Positions 7,969 through 16,309 of a DNA stretch of 64,000 nt are shown here, piece after piece (positions within the stretch are counted from its first letter, which is position 1; every line of letters begins with the position of its first letter). The translations under genes were made by a program, and so were the position numbers. Source of the DNA: JAPHSX01 sp050298555 (GTDB lineage Bacteria > Pseudomonadota > Gammaproteobacteria > Thiohalomonadales > Thiohalomonadaceae); assembly GCA_050298555.1 (NCBI GenBank), contig JBNKUL010000037.1:1-64000 (forward strand). The letters are read 5' to 3'. The notes beneath the pieces are model-generated. The model did no database searches. It was not told the origin of the DNA and worked only from the letters and a program-made list of their open reading frames with translations.

Positions 7969-8769
7969 CTACTCCTTGTTGCGGCGCTCCGCCCGCTCTA
8001 TCAACTTCTGCAGGGCCCGCGACACTGCGGTAAAGCCGAAGCTGGCGGTGACGAAGGTGGCCGAGCCGTAGCCGAAGTTGCAGTCCAGCGTCGCCCCCTT
8101 CACCCCCGGTTTACGCTGGCAGACGCTGCCGTCGGCCTTGGGGTAGAGGTGCTGCTCGGTGGAGAAGACGCAGTCAACACCGAAGCGCCGCTTGGGGTTA
8201 CGGGCAAAGCCGTGGTGGCTGCGCAGGCGGTGGCGCACCTTGGCCGCCAGCGGGTCGTTGTGGGTCTTGCTCAGGTCCGTGATCTCGATGCGTGTGGGGT
8301 CGGTAATACCGCCCGCACCGCCGGTGGTGATGATGGGGATCTTGTTGCGGCTGCAGTAGTGAATCAGCGCCGCCTTGTGGCGAATCGAGTCGATGGCGTC
8401 GACCACATAGTCGAACTCCTTATCGATATACTTCTCGATATTGGTCTCGCTCAACAGGTCGTCGATGGCGGTGACGCGGCACTCGGGATTGATCGCCAGC
8501 ACCCGCTCGGCCATCACCTCTGACTTGGAGCGCTCGTAGGTATCAGTCAGGGTGTGTAGCTGGCGGTTGGTATTGGAGATGGCGATATCGTCGTGGTCGA
8601 TAAAGGTGATGGCGCCGACGCCGCTACGCGTCAGGGCCTCGACTACCCAGGAGCCGACCCCGCCAATGCCGATGACGCAAAAGTGGCTGTCGCGGATCGC
8701 CGCGGCACCCTGGGTGCCGTAGAGCCGCTGGATGCCGCCGAAGCGGGCGATGTAGTCGTCACTGGCCAT
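7969..8769 (-). CDS. tcdA: tRNA threonylcarbamoyladenosine dehydratase TcdA
   Basis: A ThiF/E1-like enzyme that uses ATP to cyclise t6A37 to ct6A in ANN-decoding tRNAs. It shows the adenylate-binding loop GIGGVGSW (about residues 34-41 from ATG 8769), IDHDDI, and the conserved RKPGVKGATLDCNFGYGS-type C-terminal motif of TcdA (CsdL/YgdL). The ATG at 8769 (MASDDYIARFGG) is chosen; a TTG 12 bases upstream also opens the frame, but neither has a strong ribosome site. It is followed closely by the TudS-like gene. Length (266 residues) matches the family (about 268). Confidence 0.93.
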   Translation of the reverse strand: MASDDYIARFGGIQRLYGTQGAAAIRDSHFCVIGIGGVGSWVVEALTRSGVGAITFIDHDDIAISNTNRQLHTLTDTYERSKSEVMAERVLAINPECRVTAIDDLLSETNIEKYIDKEFDYVVDAIDSIRHKAALIHYCSRNKIPIITTGGAGGITDPTRIEITDLSKTHNDPLAAKVRHRLRSHHGFARNPKRRFGVDCVFSTEQHLYPKADGSVCQRKPGVKGATLDCNFGYGSATFVTASFGFTAVSRALQKLIERAERRNKE

Positions 8770-8805
8770 CGTGAGTACCAATCATTGAGAGTGGCGCCTA
8801 GTCTA

Positions 8806-10029
8806 TCATGCGCCCGCGCCGCCCCGGCTTATGGAATAGACCTCCAGCGGTGTGGCCTTGCCCTTGAGCGCTACTTGGCGTTTCTGCATCTGCGGCACAT
8901 CGCCCGTGAGGTGCAACATCACCGGCTGGGAGAGCAGTATCTCGCCGCCACCGGCACTATCACAGAGCCGCTTGGCGGTGTTGACGCTGTCGCCGAGCAG
9001 GTCGTAGCCCTTGAAGCCGTCGGCCCCCATCATCCCCTCCACCACCGGTCCGCTGTGTATGCCGATACCTGCCCTCAGACCCTGCTCCTGCAACAGTGCA
9101 TCGGTGACCTCATGCAAGGCCGTGGCCGCGGCAAAGGCATCGGCAGGCTCGACGAAGACCAGCATAATCTCGTCGGCAGTGAACTTGACCTTAATGGCGT
9201 GGTGTCGCCGCCATACCGGCAGCGCCGTCTCGTAGTAGGCATTCATCAGCGCCACCACCTGTTCCGGCTCACGGCTTTCGCTCCAGGCGGTAAAGCCGCG
9301 TATGTCCATGAACAGAATGGTTCGCTCGTGGCGCCGCAACGACAGCACGCTCGGGTCGTCCACCGCCTGTGCCAGCAACTCCTTGCCGAGCAGCCACTCC
9401 GAATACTCCTTAAGTTGCAACGCCGTCGCCTTGAGCAGGGCGAGGTAGCGCTCCGCATTGATGTGGGCGAAACCGATAATCAGGCCGACCAGGGGAATCG
9501 TCACCGTAACGAAGAGATGGGTCTCGCTGTCGAGGAACACATCCAGCGAGGCGTAGGTATCCATCATGAACTCGAGAATGGCGTACATCACCAGGACGAT
9601 GGAGGTACGCAGCAGGTTTTCCAGCAGGATCAACGGCGCCGCCAGCTGCGACGGCATGCTGAGGCGCAACTGCTGCACCACGCCGATGGCCAGGGCGAAG
9701 TACCAGTAGGCCTGGTGGTGGTAGCTGTCGAAGAACACCGCCCCCTCCAGGGAGACCTCGGCCAGGGTATAGAACAGCGGACCGATCAGGTTTCCGATGA
9801 AGGGGCGCGGCGTACCGAGGTAGTGCCAGCGGCTGATAAGCCACGCCTGCATCGTTGCGGCAATAAGGATGAAGTAGGGGTCCAGCTCCCACAGATACTC
9901 CCCCGGGTCACGCAGCAACAGCTCGAGGATAATGTTCGCCAGCGGGAAATAGGCGCTGTTGGTGAAAAACTCGCGAAAGAAGTGGCCGCGCGGAGTCCCT
10001 CTCAGGCGAGACTCAATGGTACCGTTCAT
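8806..10029 (-). CDS. Membrane-bound class III adenylate/guanylate cyclase
   Basis: A 407-residue protein. The N-terminal half (about 25-190) holds six hydrophobic segments, including FILIAATMQAWLI and FVTVTIPLVGLIIGFAHI. The C-terminal half (about 232-400) is a class III cyclase domain. The metal ligands are D242 (LFMDIRGFTAW) and D286 (VKFTADEIMLVF), followed by LLGDSVNTAKRL, with Lys282 before the second Asp. The usual Gly before that Asp is Ala here. It should make cAMP or cGMP in response to a membrane signal. Its neighbours are unrelated (tcdA downstream, MFS gene upstream), so the circuit is not evident. Confidence 0.88.
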   Translation of the reverse strand: MNGTIESRLRGTPRGHFFREFFTNSAYFPLANIILELLLRDPGEYLWELDPYFILIAATMQAWLISRWHYLGTPRPFIGNLIGPLFYTLAEVSLEGAVFFDSYHHQAYWYFALAIGVVQQLRLSMPSQLAAPLILLENLLRTSIVLVMYAILEFMMDTYASLDVFLDSETHLFVTVTIPLVGLIIGFAHINAERYLALLKATALQLKEYSEWLLGKELLAQAVDDPSVLSLRRHERTILFMDIRGFTAWSESREPEQVVALMNAYYETALPVWRRHHAIKVKFTADEIMLVFVEPADAFAAATALHEVTDALLQEQGLRAGIGIHSGPVVEGMMGADGFKGYDLLGDSVNTAKRLCDSAGGGEILLSQPVMLHLTGDVPQMQKRQVALKGKATPLEVYSISRGGAGA

Positions 10030-10079
10030 TGCTTACACTCCCCGGCGTTCAACATAGCGGCAGAGGATAGCATGCCTGC

Positions 10080-11336
10080 CTAGGCCTCACCCTCACCCAC
10101 CCGGCTCAGCAGTAGCGCCCCCAGGAGAAACAGCAGCAACAGGGAGAGGATGCCGATGCGCGGGCTGCCGCTAAGCGCCCCGACCCAGCCCACCATCACC
10201 GGGCCGAGCACGGCGGCGAACTTGCCCAGCATGTTGTAGAAGCCGAAGAACTCCGCCGATTTGTCCACAGGGATCAGCCGCGCGTAGAGGGAGCGGCTGA
10301 GCGACTGTATCCCGCCCTGTACCAGGCCGATGGCAACGGCCAGGCCGTAGAACTCCACCTGGCTCTCCATGCGCGAGGCCCAGGCCACGATCACCACATA
10401 GACGCCAATCGCCAGGTAGATGCCCCGTTTGGCACCGATACGCTCCCCCAGGTGGCCGAAGGCGATGGCGGCGGGAAAGCCGACGAACTGGGTGATCAGC
10501 AGCGCCACAATGAGGCTGCTGGAATCGAAGCCGAGAGAGAGGCCGTAGTCCACCGCCATGCGCACGATGGTGTCGACCCCGTCGATATAACACCAGTAGG
10601 CGAGCAGAAAGAGAAACACCGTACGCAGCCGGCGGATCTCATGAAAGGTGTCGTAGAGCTGACGCAGTCCGCCGCGCACCGCCAGCCAGGCACTGCCGCG
10701 GCGACCGTCCGGCTCAGTCACCCAACGGGCCAGTGGCAGGGTGAAGAGCAACCACCATAGCGCCACCATAAAGAAGGAGAGGCGCACCGCCTCGCCCGCA
10801 TCGGCGAGGCCGAAGAGTCCGGGCTGTAGCGTCATCCATACATTGAGAGCGAACAGCAGGCCGCCGCCCAGGTAGCCCATGGCATAGCCCAGGGCCGAAA
10901 CCCGGTCCAGTCGCGCGGGCTCGGTAACGAAGACGATGAGCGAGTCGTAGAAACTGATGCTGCCGGAGAAGCCCACCGAGGCCAGCACATAGAGCAGCAC
11001 CGCCCACTGCCACTCCCCCTTCGCCACCAGCGGCAGCAGTGCCGTCATGCAGACACCGAGAAAGGCGAAGAACAGCAGGAAACGTTTGCGCGCCGCCCAC
11101 TGGTCGGCGATCGCCCCCAGGATGGGGGCCAATAGCACGATCAGCAGGCTGGCCAGGGAGTTGGCCAAACCCAGGTAGAAGGTGCTTTCGCTAGCCTCCA
11201 CCCCGGCGCTCCAGAACTCTTTAAAAAAGATGGGAAAGAAGCCCGCCATCACCGTAGTGGCGTAGGCGGAGTTGCCCCAGTCGTAGAGTGACCAGGCGAG
11301 TATTTTCCTGTCGCTAAAGGCAATAGACCATCGCAT
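10080..11336 (-). CDS. MFS transporter, UMF1/Atg22-like
   Basis: A 418-residue inner-membrane protein with about 12 hydrophobic helices. The start ILAWSLYDWGNSAYATTVMAGFFP is the hallmark of the UMF1 (Atg22-like) branch of the major facilitator superfamily. The inter-helix loop GAIADQWAARKRFL matches the MFS motif A. The transport substrate is unknown in this family; yeast Atg22 exports amino acids from the vacuole. A charged loop after helix 6 (TEPDGRRGSAWLAVRGGLRQ) is normal. It is upstream of the cyclase gene on the same strand (a 50-base gap) and divergent from the chemoreceptor gene. Confidence 0.88.
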   Translation of the reverse strand: MRWSIAFSDRKILAWSLYDWGNSAYATTVMAGFFPIFFKEFWSAGVEASESTFYLGLANSLASLLIVLLAPILGAIADQWAARKRFLLFFAFLGVCMTALLPLVAKGEWQWAVLLYVLASVGFSGSISFYDSLIVFVTEPARLDRVSALGYAMGYLGGGLLFALNVWMTLQPGLFGLADAGEAVRLSFFMVALWWLLFTLPLARWVTEPDGRRGSAWLAVRGGLRQLYDTFHEIRRLRTVFLFLLAYWCYIDGVDTIVRMAVDYGLSLGFDSSSLIVALLITQFVGFPAAIAFGHLGERIGAKRGIYLAIGVYVVIVAWASRMESQVEFYGLAVAIGLVQGGIQSLSRSLYARLIPVDKSAEFFGFYNMLGKFAAVLGPVMVGWVGALSGSPRIGILSLLLLFLLGALLLSRVGEGEA

Positions 11337-11484
11337 CGGCGCACGATAGCACTATTCGACCCTTATCGCCGCCACTGGTCATATATTGCGATTCCCTATA
11401 AAGTGAAAGCCAATAGCTGCCGACTAAATGGAAGGGAAGCGATAAAGGCGCATCTAAACCATCTTCCGGGGGGGGAGCATTTCT

Positions 11485-13515
11485 GTGTTGATTACGCGTA
11501 TCTTCAACAACATGATGATTCGAACCAAACTCTGGTTCGGCTTTAGTATTATGTTCGTGGTGCTGGCGGCACTGGCAACCAACGTCCTCATCAGCTTCTC
11601 GGCCACCCACGACAATGTCGACAACATCGTCAACACCATCCAGCCCCCTCTCATCGATTCCATGGCACTGGCCAACCAGATCGACTCGGCCAGCGAATCG
11701 CTGGGCTTCTACCTGCTAAGCAAGGAGGAGAGCCACAAGCAGAACTACCTCGACACTCTCGAGCAGATCGGAGCCACGATGCAGACCCTGGAGCAACGCC
11801 CTCTCATCCAGAGCCACGCCGAGCTGCGTGGACAGTTCGAGAAGCTCCAGATACAGGTTCTACGCTTTGCCGCCTACCGGGAGCAGATGCTCAAGCTCGC
11901 CGATAGCCGCGACACCAATATCCCCGCGTTCGCCTACTCGGCCGAGAAGATCAACCCGCTAAGCCGCCAGACCCTGCAACTGCTCTCGATGATGCAACTC
12001 TCGGAGGCCGATGAAGAGGCCACCGACGAGCGACGCGAACTGCTGGTGATCATCAGCAACCTGCGCTACGCCTGGGTCAACGCCATTATGGAGATCCGCA
12101 GCTACCTCGCCTTCCGCACCAAAGCGACGGAGCAGAATATTTATAACTACGTTGAAAGCACCGCCGCTGAGCTGGAGAAGGTGAAGGAGCTCGAAGAGCT
12201 CCTCACCTTTGAGCAGGCCGACGCACTGGAGCAGTTCGAGGCACTCTCCGCTGAGCTGGTTAGCAATCTAAAAGGGCTAATCGAGCTTCACAGTAGTGAA
12301 AAGTGGCGTACCGATGCCTACCTGATTCGTCACGCCATCGGCCCCCTGGCCGCCAGCATCAAGGGCGACCTCGACCAGCTGGTGGAACGACTGCAGCAAA
12401 CGACCAATGAAGACAGTGACTCCCTCATCGCTCAAATTGAACAGGGGCGCACCGTCACCATCACCCTGTTAATCATCGGCCTTACCCTCGGCACCCTGGG
12501 GGCCGTCATCGTCAGCAAGGTGATCACCGAACCCATCCTCGGTGCGGTGAAGAATATGAACGAAATCGCCGGCGGCGGCGGCAACCTGGCCTGCAGCATG
12601 AGCCTGAAAACCAAAGATGAGCTGGGGCAGTTGTGCAGTGCCTTCAATAACTTCCTCGGCACCATCCGCGACATCGTCAGCCCGGTAATGGGCTCCACCG
12701 AGCGCCTTAGCAGCTCCGCCGAAAAGATGTCGCAGGTCACCGCCCAGACCAGTGAGGGGATTACCCGCCAGCGCATGGAGACCGAGCAGGTGGCCACGGC
12801 GATGAACCAGATGACCTCGACCGCCCACGAGATGGTCAACCATGCGCAGAGCGCCGCCACTGCCGCCAGCGAGGCCGATGAGGAGGCACTGAAGGGACGG
12901 AAGATCGTCGAACACTCGATCAACGACATCAATCAGCTCGCCTCAGCGGTACAGAACGCCGCCGAGGTGATCCACCAGTTGGAGCAGGACAGTCAGAACA
13001 TCGGCAGCGTACTCGACGTTATTCGCGGCATCGCCGAGCAGACCAACCTGCTGGCGCTCAACGCCGCCATCGAGGCGGCCCGCGCCGGCGAGCAGGGCCG
13101 GGGCTTCGCAGTGGTGGCCGATGAGGTACGCACCCTCGCCTCGCGCACCCAGTCCTCCACCCAGGAGATCCAGGAGATGATCGAGCGGCTGCAGAGGGGG
13201 GCCAACGACGCGGTAAGTGTGATGGAAGAGGGGCGCGAGCAGGCCCAGTCCAGCGTCGAGCAGGCGAGTCGTGCCGGTGAGTCACTGGCGTCGATCACCC
13301 GTGTGGTCGCCCGCATTACCGAAATGAACAACCACATCCTCAGCGCCGCGCAACAGCAGGGCCACGTGGCCGAGGAGATTAACAGCAATATCACCAGCAT
13401 TACCCAGGTGGCCGAACAGACTGCCGCCGGCACCCGCGAACTGGACGAGGCCAGCAGCGAACTGGCGCAACTGGCCGACGAGCTCAAGTCACTGGTGGGG
13501 CACTTCCAGACCTAA
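11485..13515 (+). CDS. Methyl-accepting chemotaxis protein
   Basis: A 676-residue chemoreceptor. GTG at 11485 is the start, with a GGGGGGGGAG tract about 8 bases upstream. The first membrane segment lies near residues 17-38 (FGFSIMFVVLAALATNVLISF), followed by a long periplasmic helical sensor domain (about 40-310). The second segment (TITLLIIGLTLGTLGAVIVS) lies near 316-336, followed by a HAMP domain. The cytoplasmic signalling region has the conserved hairpin IRGIAEQTNLLALNAAIEAA and EQGRGFAVVADEVRTLA. The methylation helices are Glu/Gln rich (QMTSTAHEMVNHAQSAATAA). The periplasmic domain is not one I can name, so the ligand is unknown. There are no adjacent che genes. A 148-base gap separates it from the MFS gene; both upstream regions lie in that gap. 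Confidence 0.93.
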   Translation: MLITRIFNNMMIRTKLWFGFSIMFVVLAALATNVLISFSATHDNVDNIVNTIQPPLIDSMALANQIDSASESLGFYLLSKEESHKQNYLDTLEQIGATMQTLEQRPLIQSHAELRGQFEKLQIQVLRFAAYREQMLKLADSRDTNIPAFAYSAEKINPLSRQTLQLLSMMQLSEADEEATDERRELLVIISNLRYAWVNAIMEIRSYLAFRTKATEQNIYNYVESTAAELEKVKELEELLTFEQADALEQFEALSAELVSNLKGLIELHSSEKWRTDAYLIRHAIGPLAASIKGDLDQLVERLQQTTNEDSDSLIAQIEQGRTVTITLLIIGLTLGTLGAVIVSKVITEPILGAVKNMNEIAGGGGNLACSMSLKTKDELGQLCSAFNNFLGTIRDIVSPVMGSTERLSSSAEKMSQVTAQTSEGITRQRMETEQVATAMNQMTSTAHEMVNHAQSAATAASEADEEALKGRKIVEHSINDINQLASAVQNAAEVIHQLEQDSQNIGSVLDVIRGIAEQTNLLALNAAIEAARAGEQGRGFAVVADEVRTLASRTQSSTQEIQEMIERLQRGANDAVSVMEEGREQAQSSVEQASRAGESLASITRVVARITEMNNHILSAAQQQGHVAEEINSNITSITQVAEQTAAGTRELDEASSELAQLADELKSLVGHFQT

Positions 13516-13546
13516 AGGTCTCCCGCCCCCCCCGCCAGGTGGCGGC

Positions 13547-14329
13547 TTACTGGAAGTTGGAACTTATACTGGCCCCTATGACCGAGTCGGCACTGCTATC
13601 GGTAAAGCCTGCCGTATAGTAGACGGAGTAGGCAAAACGGTTTTCAAAGCGGCCATTAAACGCAGCGGTCAGTTCATTCACATCGTCACTCCCACTGAGC
13701 GATGCCTGCTCGGCATAGTAGCCCAGCCTCACGCCATAATCGGCCCCCAGCGGCCAGGTCAGCGCCGCACCGGCAAAGGCGATATCGTTGTAGTCCACCG
13801 TGGAGGTGTCGCCCAGCCAGCGATAGCCGACAAGGCCCTCGAACATACCCTGGGCAACATCCAGCTGCAGTGAGTAGTCATTCTCCCCCGTCCCCAGCCC
13901 CTTGCGCACACTCGCCGTACCGAATTTCACCTTCGCCCTGGCCGCCAGTTGGGGTCGCGACGCGCCCTGCGGCAACAACAGATAGCCGGCTCCGACGATA
14001 ATATCCCCCATCCCTGAGGCGGTGCGAGAGGAAGCGCTTGTGCCTCCGCCGCCACCGCTGCCCATCCCCGAGCCGGAGAGTCGGCGGCCGTCGTAGGTGA
14101 CATCGGATGAACCCTCGACGATCAGCCAGGGGAGGGTCACCTCGGCCATCATCCTGCCGTTGTAGTATTGCCAGCCAACCGGGATATACCAGGCGTGGGT
14201 AGTATCGCCGCTGTCGTAATCCCCCGAGCTGTACTCTACGCCCACACTGTAGCTGCTCTCTGCGGCAACGCCCTGTGCAGTCGCCGCCAACAGCATTACG
14301 CCGCCGAGCTTCTTTAGACCTTTCAACAT
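13547..14329 (-). CDS. Outer-membrane beta-barrel protein, transporter-like
   Basis: A 260-residue exported protein: signal peptide (LKKLGGVMLLAATAQGVAAESS), then alternating hydrophobic strands and a C-terminal aromatic-rich end (SVIGASISSNFQ). It resembles small barrels of the phenol-degradation MetA-like (PF13557) type. A Gly/Ser stretch (GMGSGGGGGTSASS) near residue 90 would form an extracellular loop. Start and upstream stop share one base (TAATG), so it is translationally coupled to the DUF3106 gene and is the last gene of the sigma-factor operon. The function is unknown; regulation by that sigma factor is suggested by position only. Confidence 0.75.
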   Translation of the reverse strand: MLKGLKKLGGVMLLAATAQGVAAESSYSVGVEYSSGDYDSGDTTHAWYIPVGWQYYNGRMMAEVTLPWLIVEGSSDVTYDGRRLSGSGMGSGGGGGTSASSRTASGMGDIIVGAGYLLLPQGASRPQLAARAKVKFGTASVRKGLGTGENDYSLQLDVAQGMFEGLVGYRWLGDTSTVDYNDIAFAGAALTWPLGADYGVRLGYYAEQASLSGSDDVNELTAAFNGRFENRFAYSVYYTAGFTDSSADSVIGASISSNFQ

Positions 14330-14853
14330 TAATGCTGTCTCCTCATTGGCGATGCCCCCTGGTGGCGAAAGCGAAACGACTCCTGGTTATTCATTCGCGG
14401 CATCTCGCTATCTTGTTGCATGCGCATCTGCTCACGCAGCTCCTTGCGCTGTTCTGGGGCCAACTCATCAAAACGCTCACGCAATGCCTGCTGACGCTCC
14501 GGGGGCAAGGTACGAAACTGTTCCATACGCTCGCGCAGGCGCTGCTGCTGCTCGGGTGGCATCTGCTTGAACTGCTCAAAGCGCTCTCGGACCTGCTGCC
14601 GCTGTTCGGGCGTCATCGCCTGCCAATGCTCGAAACGCTGCTGTGCACGATTACGCTCCTGGCGATCCATCTGCTGCCAGCGTTGCGCCCCCTTCTGCAG
14701 GCGCCGTTGCCGCTGCTCCGGCATCGCCGACCACTCATCCTGGTAGGGCTGCAACACCTTCTGTTCAGCCTCATCCAGCTGCTCCCAGTCGAGTGCCTGT
14801 GCCGCAGGAAGCCACAGTGCGGCCAGCACCCCTAACACGACCTTAATTTTCAT
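14329..14853 (-). CDS. DUF3106 exported protein, Gln/Arg-rich
   Basis: A 174-residue exported protein. The start is the ATG at 14853 (MKIKVVLG), which has AAGG 9 bases upstream; the ATG at 14859 is too close to it. A signal peptide (VVLGVLAALWLPAAQALDW) is followed by tandem helical repeats of about 12 residues with the theme MPPEQQQRLRERMEQF (W/F at each repeat, such as RFEHWQAMTPEQRQQVRERF). This is the DUF3106 family. The same gene follows an ECF sigma factor and a DUF3619 gene in other proteobacteria, which matches the order here. Its 5' end overlaps the small gene upstream by 11 bases. Confidence 0.85.
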   Translation of the reverse strand: MKIKVVLGVLAALWLPAAQALDWEQLDEAEQKVLQPYQDEWSAMPEQRQRRLQKGAQRWQQMDRQERNRAQQRFEHWQAMTPEQRQQVRERFEQFKQMPPEQQQRLRERMEQFRTLPPERQQALRERFDELAPEQRKELREQMRMQQDSEMPRMNNQESFRFRHQGASPMRRQH

Positions 14854-15046
14854 CGTCATCACCTTTTTCCCGCACCGCCTCGGCCTGCAGCAGGGCCAAT
14901 ACGTGAGGGTCAACCTCATTGCCCGCCTCATCCTGCCACTCGCCCAGGTACTCTAACAGCTCCAGGGAGGGCAGCTCGGTATCCTCCGCCATGCCCGTAA
15001 GCGGAAGCAACAACAGCATGCCGGCAAGAAGATGCTCAACCCGCAT
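14843..15046 (-). CDS. Small exported acidic protein, 67 residues
   Basis: Begins at ATG 15046 (MRVEHLLAGMLLLLPLTGMA) with a clear signal peptide, followed by an acidic 45-residue mature part (EDTELPSLELLEYLGEW to GDDDEN). The start overlaps the end of the DUF3619-like gene by 11 bases and its stop overlaps the DUF3106 start by 11 bases. This nested overlapping pattern suggests a real translated gene. I do not recognise the family. The motif LELLEYLGEW is often seen in short proteins of sigma-factor operons, but that is weak. Confidence 0.7.
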   Translation of the reverse strand: MRVEHLLAGMLLLLPLTGMAEDTELPSLELLEYLGEWQDEAGNEVDPHVLALLQAEAVREKGDDDEN

Positions 15047-15398
15047 GGTACTGCTCCTGCTCAAGCCAGTAGTAAAACTCCAGATCCTGATAGAACTCAA
15101 TATCATCGCCCTCCCCCAGCAACTGCTGGTCAGCCACACTGACACTCTGCAACATTGCCTCGCCGGGGAACGGCGCCTCGCGAGCCGTCTCAAGCCAGAT
15201 CGCCGTGGTCGCCACCACGACAAAAACCGATGCCGCCAGCGCCGGGAGCCAGTGCCGCCTGGGGGCCCGCTGCGCGACACGCGACAACGCCTCACGCCGT
15301 GCCGCGCGCAAACGCCCCTGTAGCGCCGGCGATTGTGCCTCAACTCCCGCATCGAGCTGCTCTCTGGCTCGCACGACAAATGCCTTCTCGTCACTCAT
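15036..15398 (-). CDS. DUF3619-like membrane-anchored protein
   Basis: A 120-residue protein beginning MSDEKAFVVRAREQLDAGVEA, with a cytoplasmic N-terminus of about 47 residues. A single membrane helix (HWLPALAASVFVVVATTAIWLE, about 49-70) precedes a short periplasmic tail. This topology is that of DUF3619 and small anti-sigma-like proteins. The gene overlaps the sigma-factor stop by 8 bases (15391-15398), so both are made together. A role as a membrane modulator of the sigma factor is plausible by position, not shown. DUF3619 identity rests on the gene order sigma, DUF3619, DUF3106 known from other proteobacteria and on topology. Confidence 0.65.
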   Translation of the reverse strand: MSDEKAFVVRAREQLDAGVEAQSPALQGRLRAARREALSRVAQRAPRRHWLPALAASVFVVVATTAIWLETAREAPFPGEAMLQSVSVADQQLLGEGDDIEFYQDLEFYYWLEQEQYHAG

Positions 15399-15933
15399 TT
15401 TCGAACTCCTCAAGCCGCGCCCGCAGTGCCTTGATGGCACGTGAGTAGTGGGTCTTGACGCTTCCGGCAGAGACCCCCATGGCACTGGCGGTCTCCTCCA
15501 CACTTAAGCCCTCCCAGGTGCGCAACAAAAACGCCTGTTGCTGTCGATTCGGCAGGGCACCGAGTGCGCGCTCCAGCTCATCGCCAAACTTCGAATGTTG
15601 TAGGGCCTGCAGAGGTCCCGGCCCAATGGGGTCTGGCAGGCTCTCGATCGGATCGCCGCCATCGCTCTCATCCTCACGACCAAACCAGACACGAAACCGG
15701 TTACGCAGGCTGCTGCGGCGGTACCAGTCACGAATCCGGCTCTGCAGGATACGGTGAAACAGTGGCGGCCATTCAGCGCTACTCTTTTCACTATAGCGCT
15801 GCACCAGCTTAAGCATTGAGTCCTGCACGATCTCCAGTGCATCCTCTTCATTTCCTGTCGCAAAACGGGCGAGGTGGAAGGCGCGCCGTTCCACCCCTGC
15901 CAGAAATTGCTCCAGTTCAGCATGCTTATCCAG
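15391..15933 (-). CDS. ECF-type RNA polymerase sigma factor, probable CTG start
   Basis: The frame encodes sigma-70 region 2 (NEEDALEIVQDSMLKLVQRY, RDWYRRSSLRNRFR) and region 4 (ALGALPNRQQQAFLLRTWEG, AMGVSAGSVKTHYSRAIKALR), about 180 residues. It directs RNA polymerase to its own promoters. No ATG lies in frame near the start. AAGGAG (complement of 15940-15945) sits 6 bases before CTG at 15933, giving DKHAELEQFLAGVERRAFHL, the usual family beginning. A GTG at 15894 would remove 13 conserved-looking residues and has no ribosome site. I therefore annotate CTG with moderate confidence. It heads a run of overlapping genes, with a small secreted gene 30 bases upstream. Confidence 0.85.
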   Translation of the reverse strand: MDKHAELEQFLAGVERRAFHLARFATGNEEDALEIVQDSMLKLVQRYSEKSSAEWPPLFHRILQSRIRDWYRRSSLRNRFRVWFGREDESDGGDPIESLPDPIGPGPLQALQHSKFGDELERALGALPNRQQQAFLLRTWEGLSVEETASAMGVSAGSVKTHYSRAIKALRARLEEFENE

Positions 15934-15963
15934 AGAACACTCCTTAATGCTGCAGAGTAGTGA

Positions 15964-16227
15964 CTAGCGCCGAGCGCCGTTGTGTTTCATCTGCCCCTGC
16001 TGGTGGCGGTACTGGTGCTGGGACTGGTTCATCTTCCTCTCCCCCTCGGCGTTCTGGTAACGATTTTGCTGCTGCATACGGGCCAGCTCACCGCCACCCT
16101 CGACACGAAAGGCGGGGTGATCCCTATATTGATTCTCCTGGGGTACCTCGTCCGCCGTCGCCACCGCAGTCGTCGCCATAAGGGTGGTAACCAGTACGCC
16201 GCCGCCAATCACATTCAACCATTTCAT
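15964..16227 (-). CDS. Small exported Gln/Asn-rich protein
   Basis: The start ATG at 16227 (MKWLNVIGGGVLVTTLMA) has AGGAG 8 bases upstream. The 87-residue product has a signal peptide (to about residue 26, TAVATADEV) and a hydrophilic mature part very rich in Gln, Asn, His and Arg (QYRDHPAFRVEGGGELARMQ, QSQHQYRHQQGQ). It has no recognised domain. It lies 30 bases upstream of the ECF sigma gene on the same strand and may head its transcript. Its composition suggests a metal-binding or disordered stress protein, which is inference only. Confidence 0.7.
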   Translation of the reverse strand: MKWLNVIGGGVLVTTLMATTAVATADEVPQENQYRDHPAFRVEGGGELARMQQQNRYQNAEGERKMNQSQHQYRHQQGQMKHNGARR

Positions 16228-16309
16228 TGTCATTACTCCTGAGTTGTATTGGGTTTCACCAGTAATAACGCACCAGCTCAGAATCGGTTGACACAAATTG
16301 AATCTTTTT

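Noticed and set aside
8593..10083. Plus-strand open frame opposite tcdA and the cyclase
   Set aside because: It covers two recognised minus-strand genes and has no motif of its own.
15504..15923. Alternative ATG start in another frame over the sigma gene
   Set aside because: The ATG at 15923 begins a different frame without sigma motifs; the conserved sigma frame reads through from CTG 15933.
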